Shown here: positions 24,580 to 35,200 of the stretch, piece by piece
Layout of the letters: every line of letters starts with the position of its first letter
Numbering within the stretch: the first letter of the stretch is position 1
Source of the DNA: JAFIFT01 sp020051095
Lineage (GTDB): Bacteria > Pseudomonadota > Gammaproteobacteria > Legionellales > Legionellaceae
Length of the DNA: 64,000 nucleotides
Reading direction: 5' to 3'
Assembly (NCBI RefSeq): GCF_964199965.1
Contig: NZ_CAXMZT010000004.1
Coordinates: forward strand, 124,001 to 188,000
Notes under the pieces: generated by a model
Told to the model about the DNA's origin: nothing
The model's input: only the letters and a program-made list of their open reading frames with translations
Databases searched by the model: none
Translations under genes and position numbers: made by a program

Positions 24580-25866
24580 TTATAGGCTTAGGCTTAAATT
24601 TGAAAAATATCCGCGAGTTCCTTGGGCTGTAACTGCTTTATCGTATCGACTCAAGGCATGAATGTATGCCGCTTGCCGCATATCTGTTTGATACTGTTCC
24701 ATCAGTTGCCAAATATTCTTGAATTCACGGGATATGATAGTCTGTAATTCTTCTTGAACTTTTTCCATACTCCAATAATAACCTGATTTATTTTGAACCC
24801 ACTCAAAATAGCTTACGATGACCCCACCCGTATTGGCTAATATGTCGGGTACAATTAATAGTCCATTTTTCTGCAATAGTGCATCGGCCTCTAAGGTTAT
24901 TGGACCATTTGCAATTTCAACGATTATAGGGGCCTTAATTCTGGCTGCATTTTCATGGGTAATTTGATTTTGTGCAGCAGCTGGGATAAGTAAGTCGACC
25001 TCGAGTTCCAATAATTCTTCGTTCGTAATGGTAGCTTCCTTCGCAAGTTTACAAACAGACTCTTTGCAATATATGGACTGCACCTCTTTAGAGCTGTTTT
25101 TTATTTCAATCATGCGAGGTATATCGATGCCTTTGGTATTATAAATTCCTCCTTTCGAATCACTTATTGCAACAATTTTATAGCCATTGTCGTAAAGCAG
25201 CTTAGCGATACTTTGGCCAGCATTACCAAATCCTTGAACAGCAACTCGTAGCTCAGAAGACTTCCATTTTTTCTTTTTTTCAAGAATTTTAATGCAATAG
25301 TAAGCACCTAGACCAGTCGCACCCTCACGCCCCAAGCACCCTCCCAAAGAAATAGGCTTGCCTGTGATGACCGCTGGACTATTTTTCCGAACAATGGTGG
25401 CATACTCATCCATCATCCAGCCCATGATCATCTCATTGGTATACATATCAGGAGCAGGGATGTCTTTGTCTGGCCCAATAAAATCCGCTATTAACTCAAT
25501 GTAGCTTCGACTTAATCGCTCCAACTCCATGCGGGATAATTGTTTTGGATCAACAATTACCCCACCTTTTGCACCACCAAAGGGGATGTCGACGACAGCG
25601 CATTTTATTGTCATCCATAATGCAAGAGTTTTTATCTCATCTAAATCCAATTTTGGATGAAACCGTATGCCTCCTTTCATCGGACCACGGCTGTCATTAT
25701 GATGGACTCGATAAGCTGTAAAAATTTTTAATTCACCATTATCCATCCGAACTGGGAGAGATACTTCCAGACAGGATTTAGGGTGTTTCAGTTTCTCTAA
25801 AGCTTCGGAATCAATACGACAAAATGAAGCGGCCTTATCAAGCCGTGAAAGAGCATCTAAATACAT
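24580..25866 (-). CDS. Glutamate dehydrogenase (Glu/Leu/Phe/Val family)
   Basis: 428 residues. Start at 25866, where GGAGG lies 5 bases before the ATG. The substrate-site motif is visible (RGPMKGGIRFHP, then the catalytic lysine in PFGGAKGGV), the nucleotide fold has QGFGNAGQSIAKLL, and ILANTGGVIVSYFEWVQN is the standard late motif. It interconverts glutamate and 2-oxoglutarate, most likely with NAD. It stands alone between the His-rich gene and the copper oxidase, has no obvious tie to metals, and may belong to the metabolic set scattered through this region. Leucine dehydrogenase is unlikely at this length. Confidence 0.9.
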   Translation of the reverse strand: MYLDALSRLDKAASFCRIDSEALEKLKHPKSCLEVSLPVRMDNGELKIFTAYRVHHNDSRGPMKGGIRFHPKLDLDEIKTLALWMTIKCAVVDIPFGGAKGGVIVDPKQLSRMELERLSRSYIELIADFIGPDKDIPAPDMYTNEMIMGWMMDEYATIVRKNSPAVITGKPISLGGCLGREGATGLGAYYCIKILEKKKKWKSSELRVAVQGFGNAGQSIAKLLYDNGYKIVAISDSKGGIYNTKGIDIPRMIEIKNSSKEVQSIYCKESVCKLAKEATITNEELLELEVDLLIPAAAQNQITHENAARIKAPIIVEIANGPITLEADALLQKNGLLIVPDILANTGGVIVSYFEWVQNKSGYYWSMEKVQEELQTIISREFKNIWQLMEQYQTDMRQAAYIHALSRYDKAVTAQGTRGYFSNLSLSL

Positions 25867-26053
25867 ACATTCCTCCAATTAGTGCATTCACGAGGTTTCT
25901 TCTGGACAAACCATGGGTACTAACTATTTGTTATTTGGCCTACTCTGAACTCAAAATAATTTCAAACCCATGAGCAAGAGCGTGGGCTTAAACCGGTACT
26001 TTTATAGTGCACCAGGACTCCAATATCCGGGTATAAGCAACTCACGTGACCGT

Positions 26054-29000
26054 TTAAAAAAGAACAGCAACTCCTAACGTGATTGTATCTTGAGTGGTAG
26101 GCTCTCCTTGACTTCGAAGAATTCTCTTAAGAGCACCATATTCTTCATCATGTTCGTACTCTGTAAAAATATTAAGCCCTGGCTTAAGACGATAATAAGG
26201 TCTCAGGATGTAACGCATTTGGTTTAAGCCATTGCCAATCTCGTTTTTGACGACGGTATGAGTGGCCAGAATGCTGCGAAGCCCAGTGAGGAAGAAGAAG
26301 TTATTGGTCAGCTGGTTAGCCCGTGCTAACTGAATGTCAAACTTCACACTGCCATCACGGTAATACGTTCTAATGTTGGTATCAATATACCAAGGCATTA
26401 ATCCTTCAATACCAATACCCGGTTGCCAATAAGGTCCTCCGGGGCGATAAAAATAATTGACTCCTCCTTTAACTGCCCAAAATTGGCTAATCAAATGCCA
26501 ATAGAACACATCGATATCTGCGTTTTCAACGGTTCCTTTATAAATTTCAGCGTCCTCAGTATACAACTGGAGCTTATTGTAATCTGGGCCATAGAGGCCT
26601 CTAAAAGACATTTCCTGAGCATTATGAAAAGGGTCTTCACCGAGTTCAATATAGCTTGAACGATAGAAGCCTTGATGATGCCCTGCAGGGTGTTTGATGA
26701 GAGAAGCATCCAATGGCATGACTTCGTCTTCTCTTACAATGGGTCGATTGATGTAGGCTTGCTGATAGGCGTAATTGTCTGGCTTTCGGGTGCCGTTGGC
26801 AATCTCAATGATGGTGGTGTATTGAAATACGCGCGCCATGCCTGCGGTCATGTGCAGAAGATGATGGCAATGGAAGAACCATTGACCGCTGGCTTCAGTA
26901 TCAAAATCCGCAACGGCAGTAGCCCCTGGAGGGACTTCAATGGTATGTAATAAGGGATCGTAAGACCCATGACCATTGCGTAAAATAAACCAATGGCCGT
27001 GAATATGCATGGGGTGACGCATCATCGAATTATTGGTAAAAATAATCCGATAACGCTTTCCTGGCTCAATCAGAATTGGCTTGGCCTTGTATTCTGGTAG
27101 ACCATTAATAAACCAGATATAACGATCCATATAACCAAACAATTCCATTTTAATAATCCCATCGACTGGTTTATCAGGATTATTGGTTTTCACTGCAGCT
27201 TTTAACTCTTGGTATTTGGTTCCTAAGGTACTGGCCTTTGCCGAATCAGGCGGCTCTATTTTATCGCCTATGATGGTCGGCTCAATGGGCATTTTCATGT
27301 TCATGGAGCCATTCATCGACATACCCTGCTCCATAGGCCTATCTGACTTCATGTTCCTATTCATAGACATGTCATTAGCAGAGTTAGACGTCTTATTCTG
27401 GCCCATTGCGCTATGATTCATGTCCGGCATAGCCATGCTGTTGTTCATTGCGGTCGACGAGGAGTCAGACTTCATTTGAGCAGAGTGAGACTTCTTACTC
27501 TGACCCATTGCGCTATGATTCATGCCCGGCATGGCCATGCTCTTGTTCATTAAGGTCGACGAGGGGTCAGATTTCATTTGAGCAGAGTGAGACGTCTTAC
27601 TCTGACTCATTGCCCCATGATTCATACCTGGCATGTCCATACTCTTGTTCATCGAGGTCGATGAGGATTTGGACTTCATTGATGAGGTGTGAGCGGAATG
27701 ATTGGATGCATTGTCCATTTTCTTTTGGATAGTCTTAGAGGACATCGAATGATTAGCACTTTGCGAACTCATTGCTTGAGAGTGCGAAGGCATGGTCATG
27801 GAGGATTTCATCGCCGTTGATGATGTTTTTTTGTTCATCAAACCATGCTGTTGGTTTCCATCCATTGCCCCGCCATTCATAGACATCATCATGTTGGCCA
27901 TCATTTCTCTTGTGACAGGAAGTGGTTCAGGGAAAGGAGTCACGTGCTGATAGTTGACGACTTGATTAGGATGGGTCACTAAGGCCCCATAAGCTTTGCC
28001 CAGCGTGTCAATCGACTCAGCATAAATAATGTAAGGCTTGTTTTTTTGAATGGTCACCAGGATATCATAGGTTTCACCCGGTGCAATCCAAAAATCCTCA
28101 ATGGGATAAGGGGTCACATCATTTCCTTGAATGTGCACCATCTCCACTTTGGCATCAGGAATTTTGACGCGATAGATGGTGCTTGCTCCTGCGCCAATGA
28201 AGCGCAGCCGCACCCTATCCCCTACTTTCACAGGGGCGGTCCAAGGATGAGATTTAGGATGACCATTTAATAAATACGCATCATACGCCACGTCACTTAA
28301 ATCATAGATACTCATGCGCATTTGTTGCATCATTTTATAATCAGCAATTAATTTTTTACGCTCTTCGGGTGACGCTTTACGATAATCATGAAGAAACTTC
28401 ATAAGCGAGGGTTGTAGGGGAAATCGAGGACCGTAATAATCGCCGTCTTTTTTTAAATTCGCAAGAACTTGTTCGGCGGGCGTGTTGCTCCAATCGGATA
28501 ACACCACCACATAATCTTTGGTATACTGATAGCTTGGCGGCTTAGGTGGGTCAATAATAAAAGTCCCATATAAGCCTTCTTGTTCTTGAACCTTGGCATG
28601 GGCGTGGTACCAATAGGTTCCCCTTTGGTACAGCTTAAAGCGATAATGGAACACGCCTCCCGGAGGAATTGGTTTTTGACTCACCCCATCCACCCCATCC
28701 ATTTGCCAAGGGACTAAAAGACCATGCCAATGAATGGACGTTCCCTCATCCAAATGGTTGTACACATTGATGGTGACATCGTCCCCTTCTTTAAAATGCA
28801 ACGTCGGTGCTGGAATTTGCCCATTAACAGCAATGGCGCGTCTTGGTTTGCCTGCAAAATTCACCGTTTTATAAGCAACCACCAAATTAACCGTACGCTT
28901 TGCTCCACCTGTAATAGTTAGAGGCGTCACCGCTTTAGGAGATTGTTTTTTAGTGGTAGGTTGTTCCATTTTGTATTGTGCAGGTTTCGATTGAGATGGT

Positions 29001-29140
29001 GTACTCTTCGAGGAAGTTAACGGTTGTGTTGAGGCACCATGTTGCTCATGCTGGGCAAACACAGCAGAAGAACCGAGCAGTAAAAAGGAAAAAATAAAGC
29101 AATAATTCCTAATTGAACAACGCAAATCCTTTTGTAACAT
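26054..29140 (-). CDS. Fusion of CopA-type multicopper oxidase and CopB-type outer-membrane domain
   Basis: About 1028 residues from the ATG at 29140; the open frame upstream overlaps the DUF2231 gene and is not needed. Signal peptide, then cupredoxin domains with the type 2/3 copper motifs HWHG (about 138) and HAHA (about 180). A Met/Ser/His-rich insert at about 440-640 includes three tandem 34-residue repeats. The last cupredoxin has HPMHIHGHWF (about 710) and HCHHLLHMTAGM (about 760), so all copper sites are present. From about 800 to the end it reads like CopB (GFYRSSYIELGEDPFHN, QLYTEDAEIYKG, YRLKPGLNIFTEYEHDEEYG), a predicted beta-barrel. CopA and CopB are normally separate genes. Likely copper oxidation or sequestration at the outer membrane. 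Confidence 0.9.
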   Translation of the reverse strand: MLQKDLRCSIRNYCFIFSFLLLGSSAVFAQHEQHGASTQPLTSSKSTPSQSKPAQYKMEQPTTKKQSPKAVTPLTITGGAKRTVNLVVAYKTVNFAGKPRRAIAVNGQIPAPTLHFKEGDDVTINVYNHLDEGTSIHWHGLLVPWQMDGVDGVSQKPIPPGGVFHYRFKLYQRGTYWYHAHAKVQEQEGLYGTFIIDPPKPPSYQYTKDYVVVLSDWSNTPAEQVLANLKKDGDYYGPRFPLQPSLMKFLHDYRKASPEERKKLIADYKMMQQMRMSIYDLSDVAYDAYLLNGHPKSHPWTAPVKVGDRVRLRFIGAGASTIYRVKIPDAKVEMVHIQGNDVTPYPIEDFWIAPGETYDILVTIQKNKPYIIYAESIDTLGKAYGALVTHPNQVVNYQHVTPFPEPLPVTREMMANMMMSMNGGAMDGNQQHGLMNKKTSSTAMKSSMTMPSHSQAMSSQSANHSMSSKTIQKKMDNASNHSAHTSSMKSKSSSTSMNKSMDMPGMNHGAMSQSKTSHSAQMKSDPSSTLMNKSMAMPGMNHSAMGQSKKSHSAQMKSDSSSTAMNNSMAMPDMNHSAMGQNKTSNSANDMSMNRNMKSDRPMEQGMSMNGSMNMKMPIEPTIIGDKIEPPDSAKASTLGTKYQELKAAVKTNNPDKPVDGIIKMELFGYMDRYIWFINGLPEYKAKPILIEPGKRYRIIFTNNSMMRHPMHIHGHWFILRNGHGSYDPLLHTIEVPPGATAVADFDTEASGQWFFHCHHLLHMTAGMARVFQYTTIIEIANGTRKPDNYAYQQAYINRPIVREDEVMPLDASLIKHPAGHHQGFYRSSYIELGEDPFHNAQEMSFRGLYGPDYNKLQLYTEDAEIYKGTVENADIDVFYWHLISQFWAVKGGVNYFYRPGGPYWQPGIGIEGLMPWYIDTNIRTYYRDGSVKFDIQLARANQLTNNFFFLTGLRSILATHTVVKNEIGNGLNQMRYILRPYYRLKPGLNIFTEYEHDEEYGALKRILRSQGEPTTQDTITLGVAVLF
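27374..27679 (-). repeat. Three tandem 102-base repeats inside the copper oxidase gene
   Basis: On the coding strand the repeats start at 27679, 27577 and 27475, each 102 bases (34 residues) long. Each begins MKS and contains SM-MP-MNH-AM, giving about eight methionines and two histidines per unit. The DNA copies are similar but not identical, so copy number could vary by recombination. They probably form a flexible Met-rich copper-binding arm. Confidence 0.85.
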
Positions 29141-29166
29141 GTTTCCATCCTTCCATAAAAATCGTA

Positions 29167-29655
29167 TTAATGCGGTGATACCGTCTTTTCTGCTGTGACA
29201 GGCAAAACACCATACCCATGCCGGTAGACTAATTCCGCACCATACCAAGCTGTTGTGAGCAACAACACCTGGACAAGGAATAAAGCCATTAAGAAGAGCA
29301 GCGTCGGTTTTTGGTGTTTAATATAACGCCAAACCATCCAGAAAGCCACAAGTACAATAGCACTCGCGCTAGTGAGTGCCCAGTTGCGGTGAATCACTTT
29401 TACGGCGTGCACCATAGCACCATGTTTCACCGTATAAAAGGCATAAAATCCAGCGGACACCGTGGTTATCGTACTCAATGCGGCCAGCCATAAACACCAC
29501 CGAGCCACAATTTCCAATTCGACAATCAATGGCTTGGTGTTCCAATGAGTGTAAGAGGATACATAGGTTAGGGCATAAAGAATCACCGAAACAGTAAATA
29601 AGGCCACGGTAAAATGGACAAAAATGGGGTGCCAATTGGGGATAATTTCTATCAT
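29167..29655 (-). CDS. DUF2231 four-helix membrane protein
   Basis: 162 residues from the ATG at 29655; the frame is open to 29694. Four hydrophobic helices are seen. The opening IPNWHPIFVHFTVALFTVSVILY is the DUF2231 signature, with a histidine-rich HPIFVHF motif at the periplasmic end of helix 1. More histidines occur in the loops (KHGAMVHAVKVIHRNWA). Such proteins are often found beside copper oxidases or cytochrome genes, and haem or copper binding has been suggested; no function is settled. It is immediately upstream of the CopA-CopB gene (26-base gap) and probably cotranscribed. Confidence 0.8.
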   Translation of the reverse strand: MIEIIPNWHPIFVHFTVALFTVSVILYALTYVSSYTHWNTKPLIVELEIVARWCLWLAALSTITTVSAGFYAFYTVKHGAMVHAVKVIHRNWALTSASAIVLVAFWMVWRYIKHQKPTLLFLMALFLVQVLLLTTAWYGAELVYRHGYGVLPVTAEKTVSPH

Positions 29656-29884
29656 GGTCGATGCGTTCCTTATTCCAGTTTGGGGAACCAACATCCCATT
29701 CCCTCGTTTCTTCTTATAAAAAAATAGCCAAATGGCTATTCAGTTGACCCCTTTTTATTTCTTATTTTTGTTCATTGAATCGTTATCCGTTATGCTAAAT
29801 GTCTGAGATGAAAATAGCAACAATAAACCGGGTTGTTTTTAGTCGTCGTACAAGGACAAGGAAAATCATTTTGAAGGAATTGTT

Positions 29885-30040
29885 ATGAACGCTAAGGATT
29901 GGTTTGCAGAGAAAGAGTACGAAGAACAAGCAAGAGAAACTACCCCTCTTTTTGATGAGAAAGAGTTTCCTGAAACCAAAGACTTAGGGAATGAGATGGA
30001 CCTTGATGAAGAGTTTGATGCCATACGCTCCATGAATTAA
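29885..30040 (+). CDS. Small acidic protein (51 residues)
   Basis: Starts at the ATG at 29885 with GAAGGA 6 bases before it and ends at 30040. The product begins NAKDWFAEKEYEEQARE and ends DEEFDAIRSMN; it is very acidic, soluble, and has no Cys or His. It is convergent with the DUF3141 gene, whose stop is 12 bases beyond its own. I know no family. The good ribosome site and consistent coding character argue that it is real. Confidence 0.55.
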   Translation: MNAKDWFAEKEYEEQARETTPLFDEKEFPETKDLGNEMDLDEEFDAIRSMN

Positions 30041-30051
30041 CACCCTAAATA

Positions 30052-31731
30052 TTAATCGGGATCCTTATAGAGCGCATCAAACCAATTCGTCATGACCTCA
30101 TTACGCATGATTCGAACGGATTCTAACGAGTCCCTCATCATCTGTGCCCAAGCATGCTCTGTTTTTTTAAAGAAATTACTCTCCGTTACCCTTTGGCGAT
30201 TGGCTTGAATGGGTGGACTTACTTGTTCGATTGCTTTCATGAGTGGATTTACTTTTTCAGAAAACACATAGCGACTTAGGCGCATGGGATGAGTTTTCTC
30301 GAGCCACCAGGATAAGAAAGGATTACTTAAGCTTTGCACAAAAGGTTGGACGACTTTTTGATAAATCGAGTCATTGGCTTCGGATGTTTGGCGAACTTTT
30401 TCAAACGGTTGTGTGGAGCTCGTTGTGCAAAGTTCGGTGAGTTCGCGCGCTTCAAAACGCACATGATATTGCTCTTTGCTGCAATCGGGATCGCCTGTTG
30501 GGTTAACGATTATCATTTCATAAAGCCCTGGCTGCAATTGCTCAATGGCATCACTATGCTCTAAAATAGCACGATGTTGCAAACGAACGACCTTAGCCGA
30601 CACAAAGATTCCTAAATGTCCAACGGAAGGATGAAGAAGATAAACCACTCGCTGTTTCGCTTCCTTCAATGCTTGTGTCGTAGGATAAATCGTTCTTATC
30701 CAATGTAAAGCCTGCCTCGGTGGGGTAATTTGATCACCTTGGGAAGCAAAGAGAACAATAGGGCTTTGAATGCGTTTCAAATCATAAACACATCCTTTAT
30801 GAATTCGCATTTCACCACGCTCTAGTTGATTGCCAATAAAAAGATTATTCACTGTGGCCATTATCTCTTCCTGGCTAAATTGGTAAAACCCATTCCACCA
30901 ACGTTCAAATTCCAAGAATCGCTCACGTTCTGCATCAATTTCATCAAATAAGCCATAATACTTATCCCAAATGGCCGTGGTGGGATTGAGTAACTCAAAA
31001 TTAGAGACCAACCACGCCCCATCCAATATCCCTTCTTTTAAATCCGAAAGAAAATGGGCACTCCAGGCACCACCCAAGAGTCCCCCTAATAACTGCATGG
31101 GATTGGCTTCTTCTTCGCTGTTGGACCAATAAGAAACGGGTGAACCATTCATGACCGTCAAGCCAACCGAACCCACACAATCAGAAGCCAATAAAGCAAG
31201 CATCCAACCGGCTTGACAATTACCATAAAGAATAGGGGCTTTGCCTTCATGCCAGGCTTGGACTTTTTCAACAAAATGGCGCAAAGTCATCAGGACATCG
31301 GCGAGCGTTTGATGAGGCACAGGATTAGGATAAAAAATAACAAAATACACAGGATGACCACTATGTAACGCAATGCCCACTTCAGAGTCCCGTTTGAAAC
31401 CACCAATCCCTGGCCCATGGCCTGATCTGGGATCCACAATAATCACCGGATGAGCATGAGGATCAAAACATTCTTCAAAGCACACATCGCCGACCTCAAG
31501 AATTTTAACCAATGCATAATTGGTTTTGGGTTCCAATGATTTCCCATCCAGGACTAATTCGTATTTAAAATTAAGCAGTGGTGGCAACCCTTGTTGTTCG
31601 TGCTCCATCATATTATTAGCCCGTTCACGCAAGGTATCCCAAAATAAAATAGAACGCTGCCAACAATCCAGTTGATAAGAAATAAAATCATGCCCCATTT
31701 GATAAGGCGAATCGGTGTTTTCCTTGTCCAT
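30052..31731 (-). CDS. DUF3141 alpha/beta-hydrolase-like protein
   Basis: 559 residues. The sequence has hydrolase landmarks: IIVDPRSGHGPGIGGFKRDSEVG, a nucleophile elbow with cysteine in place of serine (YGNCQAGWM), an acid region ASQGDQITPP, and a histidine in HPSVGHLGIFVS. This is the DUF3141 family, distantly related to PhaC-type polyester synthases, which also use Cys. Members I recall are longer (700-800 residues), so the C-terminal part may be absent here. It may act on polyhydroxybutyrate or acyl-CoA metabolism, in keeping with phaB, phaC and the fabI relic (inference). Confidence 0.82.
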   Translation of the reverse strand: MDKENTDSPYQMGHDFISYQLDCWQRSILFWDTLRERANNMMEHEQQGLPPLLNFKYELVLDGKSLEPKTNYALVKILEVGDVCFEECFDPHAHPVIIVDPRSGHGPGIGGFKRDSEVGIALHSGHPVYFVIFYPNPVPHQTLADVLMTLRHFVEKVQAWHEGKAPILYGNCQAGWMLALLASDCVGSVGLTVMNGSPVSYWSNSEEEANPMQLLGGLLGGAWSAHFLSDLKEGILDGAWLVSNFELLNPTTAIWDKYYGLFDEIDAERERFLEFERWWNGFYQFSQEEIMATVNNLFIGNQLERGEMRIHKGCVYDLKRIQSPIVLFASQGDQITPPRQALHWIRTIYPTTQALKEAKQRVVYLLHPSVGHLGIFVSAKVVRLQHRAILEHSDAIEQLQPGLYEMIIVNPTGDPDCSKEQYHVRFEARELTELCTTSSTQPFEKVRQTSEANDSIYQKVVQPFVQSLSNPFLSWWLEKTHPMRLSRYVFSEKVNPLMKAIEQVSPPIQANRQRVTESNFFKKTEHAWAQMMRDSLESVRIMRNEVMTNWFDALYKDPD

Positions 31732-31838
31732 GCGTCACCACCATCCTGAATAATCCACATCTTTATCTATTGTGGACAGATTTTTACAAAAATGTTCAAT
31801 CCATTGAATTCCTGCACCCCTCATGACTCATTCCTTGA

Positions 31839-32291
31839 TTAATTAGGGGCATTAGGAGTATACAGCGCACGCAGCTGTGCTAACACTTTTTGCAATTTTT
31901 GCCAGTTGGCTTGCGTCCCTTCTTTATCATTGGCATCTCCTGTTTTATCAAGACGAGTCGCCAATTGACCAACATAGCTTAGATTTTGTTGCAGTGTCTT
32001 TTTCTGCTCCTCTGATAAATCCTTGCTTAAAGCAGGTAATGCGTTGACTAAATCACGAATGGCAAATGCATGCTGGTGTATTGTCGTTAAATCATCACTA
32101 CTGAGCACTTGATTAATGGATGCCGCATGCTTATCTACAGCCTCCCAAATGGCTGGAATCGTTTTGGGAATAGATTGTGTTGGCTCTTCAGTGGAATCAG
32201 CCATTGCTTGAGAATACCCACAAACCAACAAAACACTGGTGATAAGCCCTAACCAAAAATGGCTTTTTTGTTTCAAAGTAACGTGCTTCAT
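31839..32291 (-). CDS. Periplasmic helical protein at the end of the RND efflux operon
   Basis: 150 residues: signal peptide (FWLGLITSVLLVCGYSQAMA), then a helical mature protein (about 120 residues) with HQHAFAIRDLVNALPAL and LQQNLSYVGQLATRLD. The pattern is of a small four-helix bundle, with His residues early (DKHAASINQ, TTIHQHAFA). Similar short proteins accompany metal RND operons and may bind metal, but I know no name. Its ATG overlaps the stop of the RND pump gene (ATGA), so it is the last gene of that operon. Confidence 0.75.
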   Translation of the reverse strand: MKHVTLKQKSHFWLGLITSVLLVCGYSQAMADSTEEPTQSIPKTIPAIWEAVDKHAASINQVLSSDDLTTIHQHAFAIRDLVNALPALSKDLSEEQKKTLQQNLSYVGQLATRLDKTGDANDKEGTQANWQKLQKVLAQLRALYTPNAPN

Positions 32292-35200
32292 GTTTTTTCT
32301 CCTTGTTCTGTTTTATTGAATTGCATCCGCTGTTCTCGCCAAACTTCAATAGCATTATACACCGTAGGCACCACAAACATATTGAGTACAGTAGAAGTAA
32401 ATAATCCTCCCAAAAGCACCTGAGCTAAAGGACGCTCAAGTTCCTTTCCTGCAGGCGAACCCCACAACAAAGGAATCAAGCCCAGTGCCGCTGTGGCAGC
32501 TGTCATTAATACGGGCACCAAACGGTCCATGGTGCCATCAATGACCACCTGCTCCCGAGTTTTCCCCTGCAATCGTAATTGATTGTAGTGGCTCACCAAA
32601 ATAATGCCATTTCTCGCCGCAATTCCAAACAGCGTAATAAACCCAATCATGGCGGCCACACTCATCTCGCCACTCACCACAAACAATGAAATGACCCCAC
32701 CAATAAGTGCCAAGGGCAAATTAAACATCACTAATAAAGCCTCCCGAAATGTCCCAAAGGCTTTATGGAGCAACATCAGCATCACAAAAATCACCAGGCC
32801 ACCAAAAACCAAAATCACTCTGGAGGCTTGTTGCTGGCTTTCAAATTGGCCGCCGTATTGAATAAAATAACCAGTGGGCAGTTTGATTTTTTCCTGCACT
32901 TCCTGTTGCACTTCAGCAATCACGCTGCCTAAATCCCGCCCCTGCACATTAAAAGAAACCACCAACAACCGTTGCACGTTCTCGCGATTAATTGCAAAAG
33001 GCTGCGGTTCCAATGCAATCTCAGCCACAGCCCGCAATGGGATTTGCGCATTGCTGCCTTCCCCCACCCCATGAGCATCAATCAACATGTTTTGAATGTT
33101 CTTGACGCTGTCACGTCCTGGTTTATCCATTCGAAGATACAAATCAAACGTGCGTTGCCCCTCTAAAACGCTGGAGACACTCACGCCATTCAGAAGCACC
33201 TGCACGTCTTCTGAAATCTGCCCCACATTGACTCCATAGCGCGCTGCTTTTTCGCGATCGAGTTGAATCACCAATTGAGGGACTTTAATCTGTTGTTCCT
33301 TATTCACATCCACCACCCCTGGTACTGATTTTAACAGGGTCTCCATCGATTGTCCTAGTTCATTGAGTGTGGATAAATTATCCCCAAAAATCTTAACGGC
33401 CACTTGAGCGCGTACCCCAGAAAGCACTTCATCCATACGATGAGCAATGAATTGCCCCACGTTAAATACGGCTCCAGGAATATTCGCCAAATCCGCACGA
33501 ATGCGACGCAGCAATTCATCAGGTCTCATGGACTTGTCTTTATCAAAGTTAAGAAGCACATCAAATTCACTGATGTTGGGTGGTAGCGCATCTTCATCAA
33601 GCTCACTGCGCCCTGCCCGCTGCGCAATGGAAATCACTTGCGGGTAGCGAAGCAATGCTTTTTGCACTTGTTGGCCTAAACGCATGGATTCATTCAGGGA
33701 GGTTCCCGGCAAGGTACTCATCACGACAATAAAGTTGCCTTCATGAAACTCTGGTAAAAAAGACGTGCCAAAAAAAGGAAGTAACGCCAGTGCAAAGACA
33801 AAAGCCGATAATGCAAACGCAAGAACCATTTTGCAGTGGGCAATAGACCATTGGAGTGCTGTTAAAAAATGCTTTTTAAGCCACAAGACAAAGCGAGTTT
33901 CGGACTCCGCCTGATGGTTACCTTCCCTTTCTACGGCATAATGCCGTTCCTTATTCGATAAAGCGTGCAGACCCACTTCAACATCTTGCTGTTTTTCTTG
34001 ACCACGCACCAGTAACCAGTAACACAAAGCAGGAACCATAGTGATGGAGACCACGAGAGAGCCTAATACCGAGGCAATGTAGGCAATGGCTAAGGGACTA
34101 AAAATATGTTCAGCAATCCCCGATAAAAAGAAGATGGGTAAAAAAACCAAACTAATGATAATCGTGGCATAAACCACTGAACTTCGAATTTCAAGCACCG
34201 CATCAAAAACCACTTGTATGGTGGGTAAAGGATGGGCTTCCTGACGATTAATCCGTAAGCGGTGCACCACATTTTCCACCGTAATGATGCCGTCATCGAC
34301 TACTTCTCCAATGGCAATGGCCATACCACCTAAGGTCATGGAATTGATGCCAATACCAAAATAATGAAGCACTAAAATACCCACTACGAACGAAACGGGC
34401 ATCGAAAGGAACGTAATAAACGAAGCACGCCAATTCATCAAAAAAACAAAAAGAACCGCAATAACAATCACAGCCCCTTCAAGCAAAGCCCGAGTTAAAT
34501 TGTGAATGGCGGATTCAATAAAGCTGGCTTGGCGAAACACATTAGTCATTAAGGTCACATCGTGAGGCAAGGATTTTTTAATTTCCGCAAGTGCTTTTTC
34601 GACTTTCGCTGTGGTCATGACCGTATCAGCCCCATAGGCTTTAGAAATTGTCCCAATCACCGCATTTTGGGTATTATAAGCTCCATCACCTCGCTTAATT
34701 TCTCCACCAAAAGCAACATTTGCCACATTATTCATGGTAATAGGTACCCCATTACGAACCACAATCAATGTTTTTTTGATGTCTTTAAGCGTCTTAATCC
34801 GCCCAAGGGTACTCACTACGAATTCGGTTCCTGCCTGGTGAACAAAGGCACCGGGTACGTTTTGATTCGCCGATGTCAGCGCTTGTCGCACGTCTTCCAC
34901 CGAGATTCGATAAGCGAGCATACGTTCAGGAATGAGGCGCACCTGGTATTGCTTGACCTCACCACCCAGGGAGACGACAGAAGCCACACCACCTAATGCT
35001 AGAATCCTGGGACGAATCGTCCAATCCGAAATGGTGCGCAAGGTTTCAGGACTTTCGGTGCGGCTTACCAACGCGTATTTGACCAACCACCCCACGGCAG
35101 ACGTAACCGGTAACATGATGGGTGACTCAACGCCAGGAGGGAGGCGATTGACTACTTGTTGAATGCGTTCATTAACTAACTGGCGATTACGATAAATGTC

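Noticed and set aside
27374..27679. Possible CRISPR-like repeat array
   Set aside because: The 102-base units are in frame, encode Met-rich protein and have no spacers.
29141..29248. Upstream extension of the copper oxidase frame to 29248
   Set aside because: It overlaps the DUF2231 gene and precedes a clear signal peptide beginning at 29140, so the shorter start is right.
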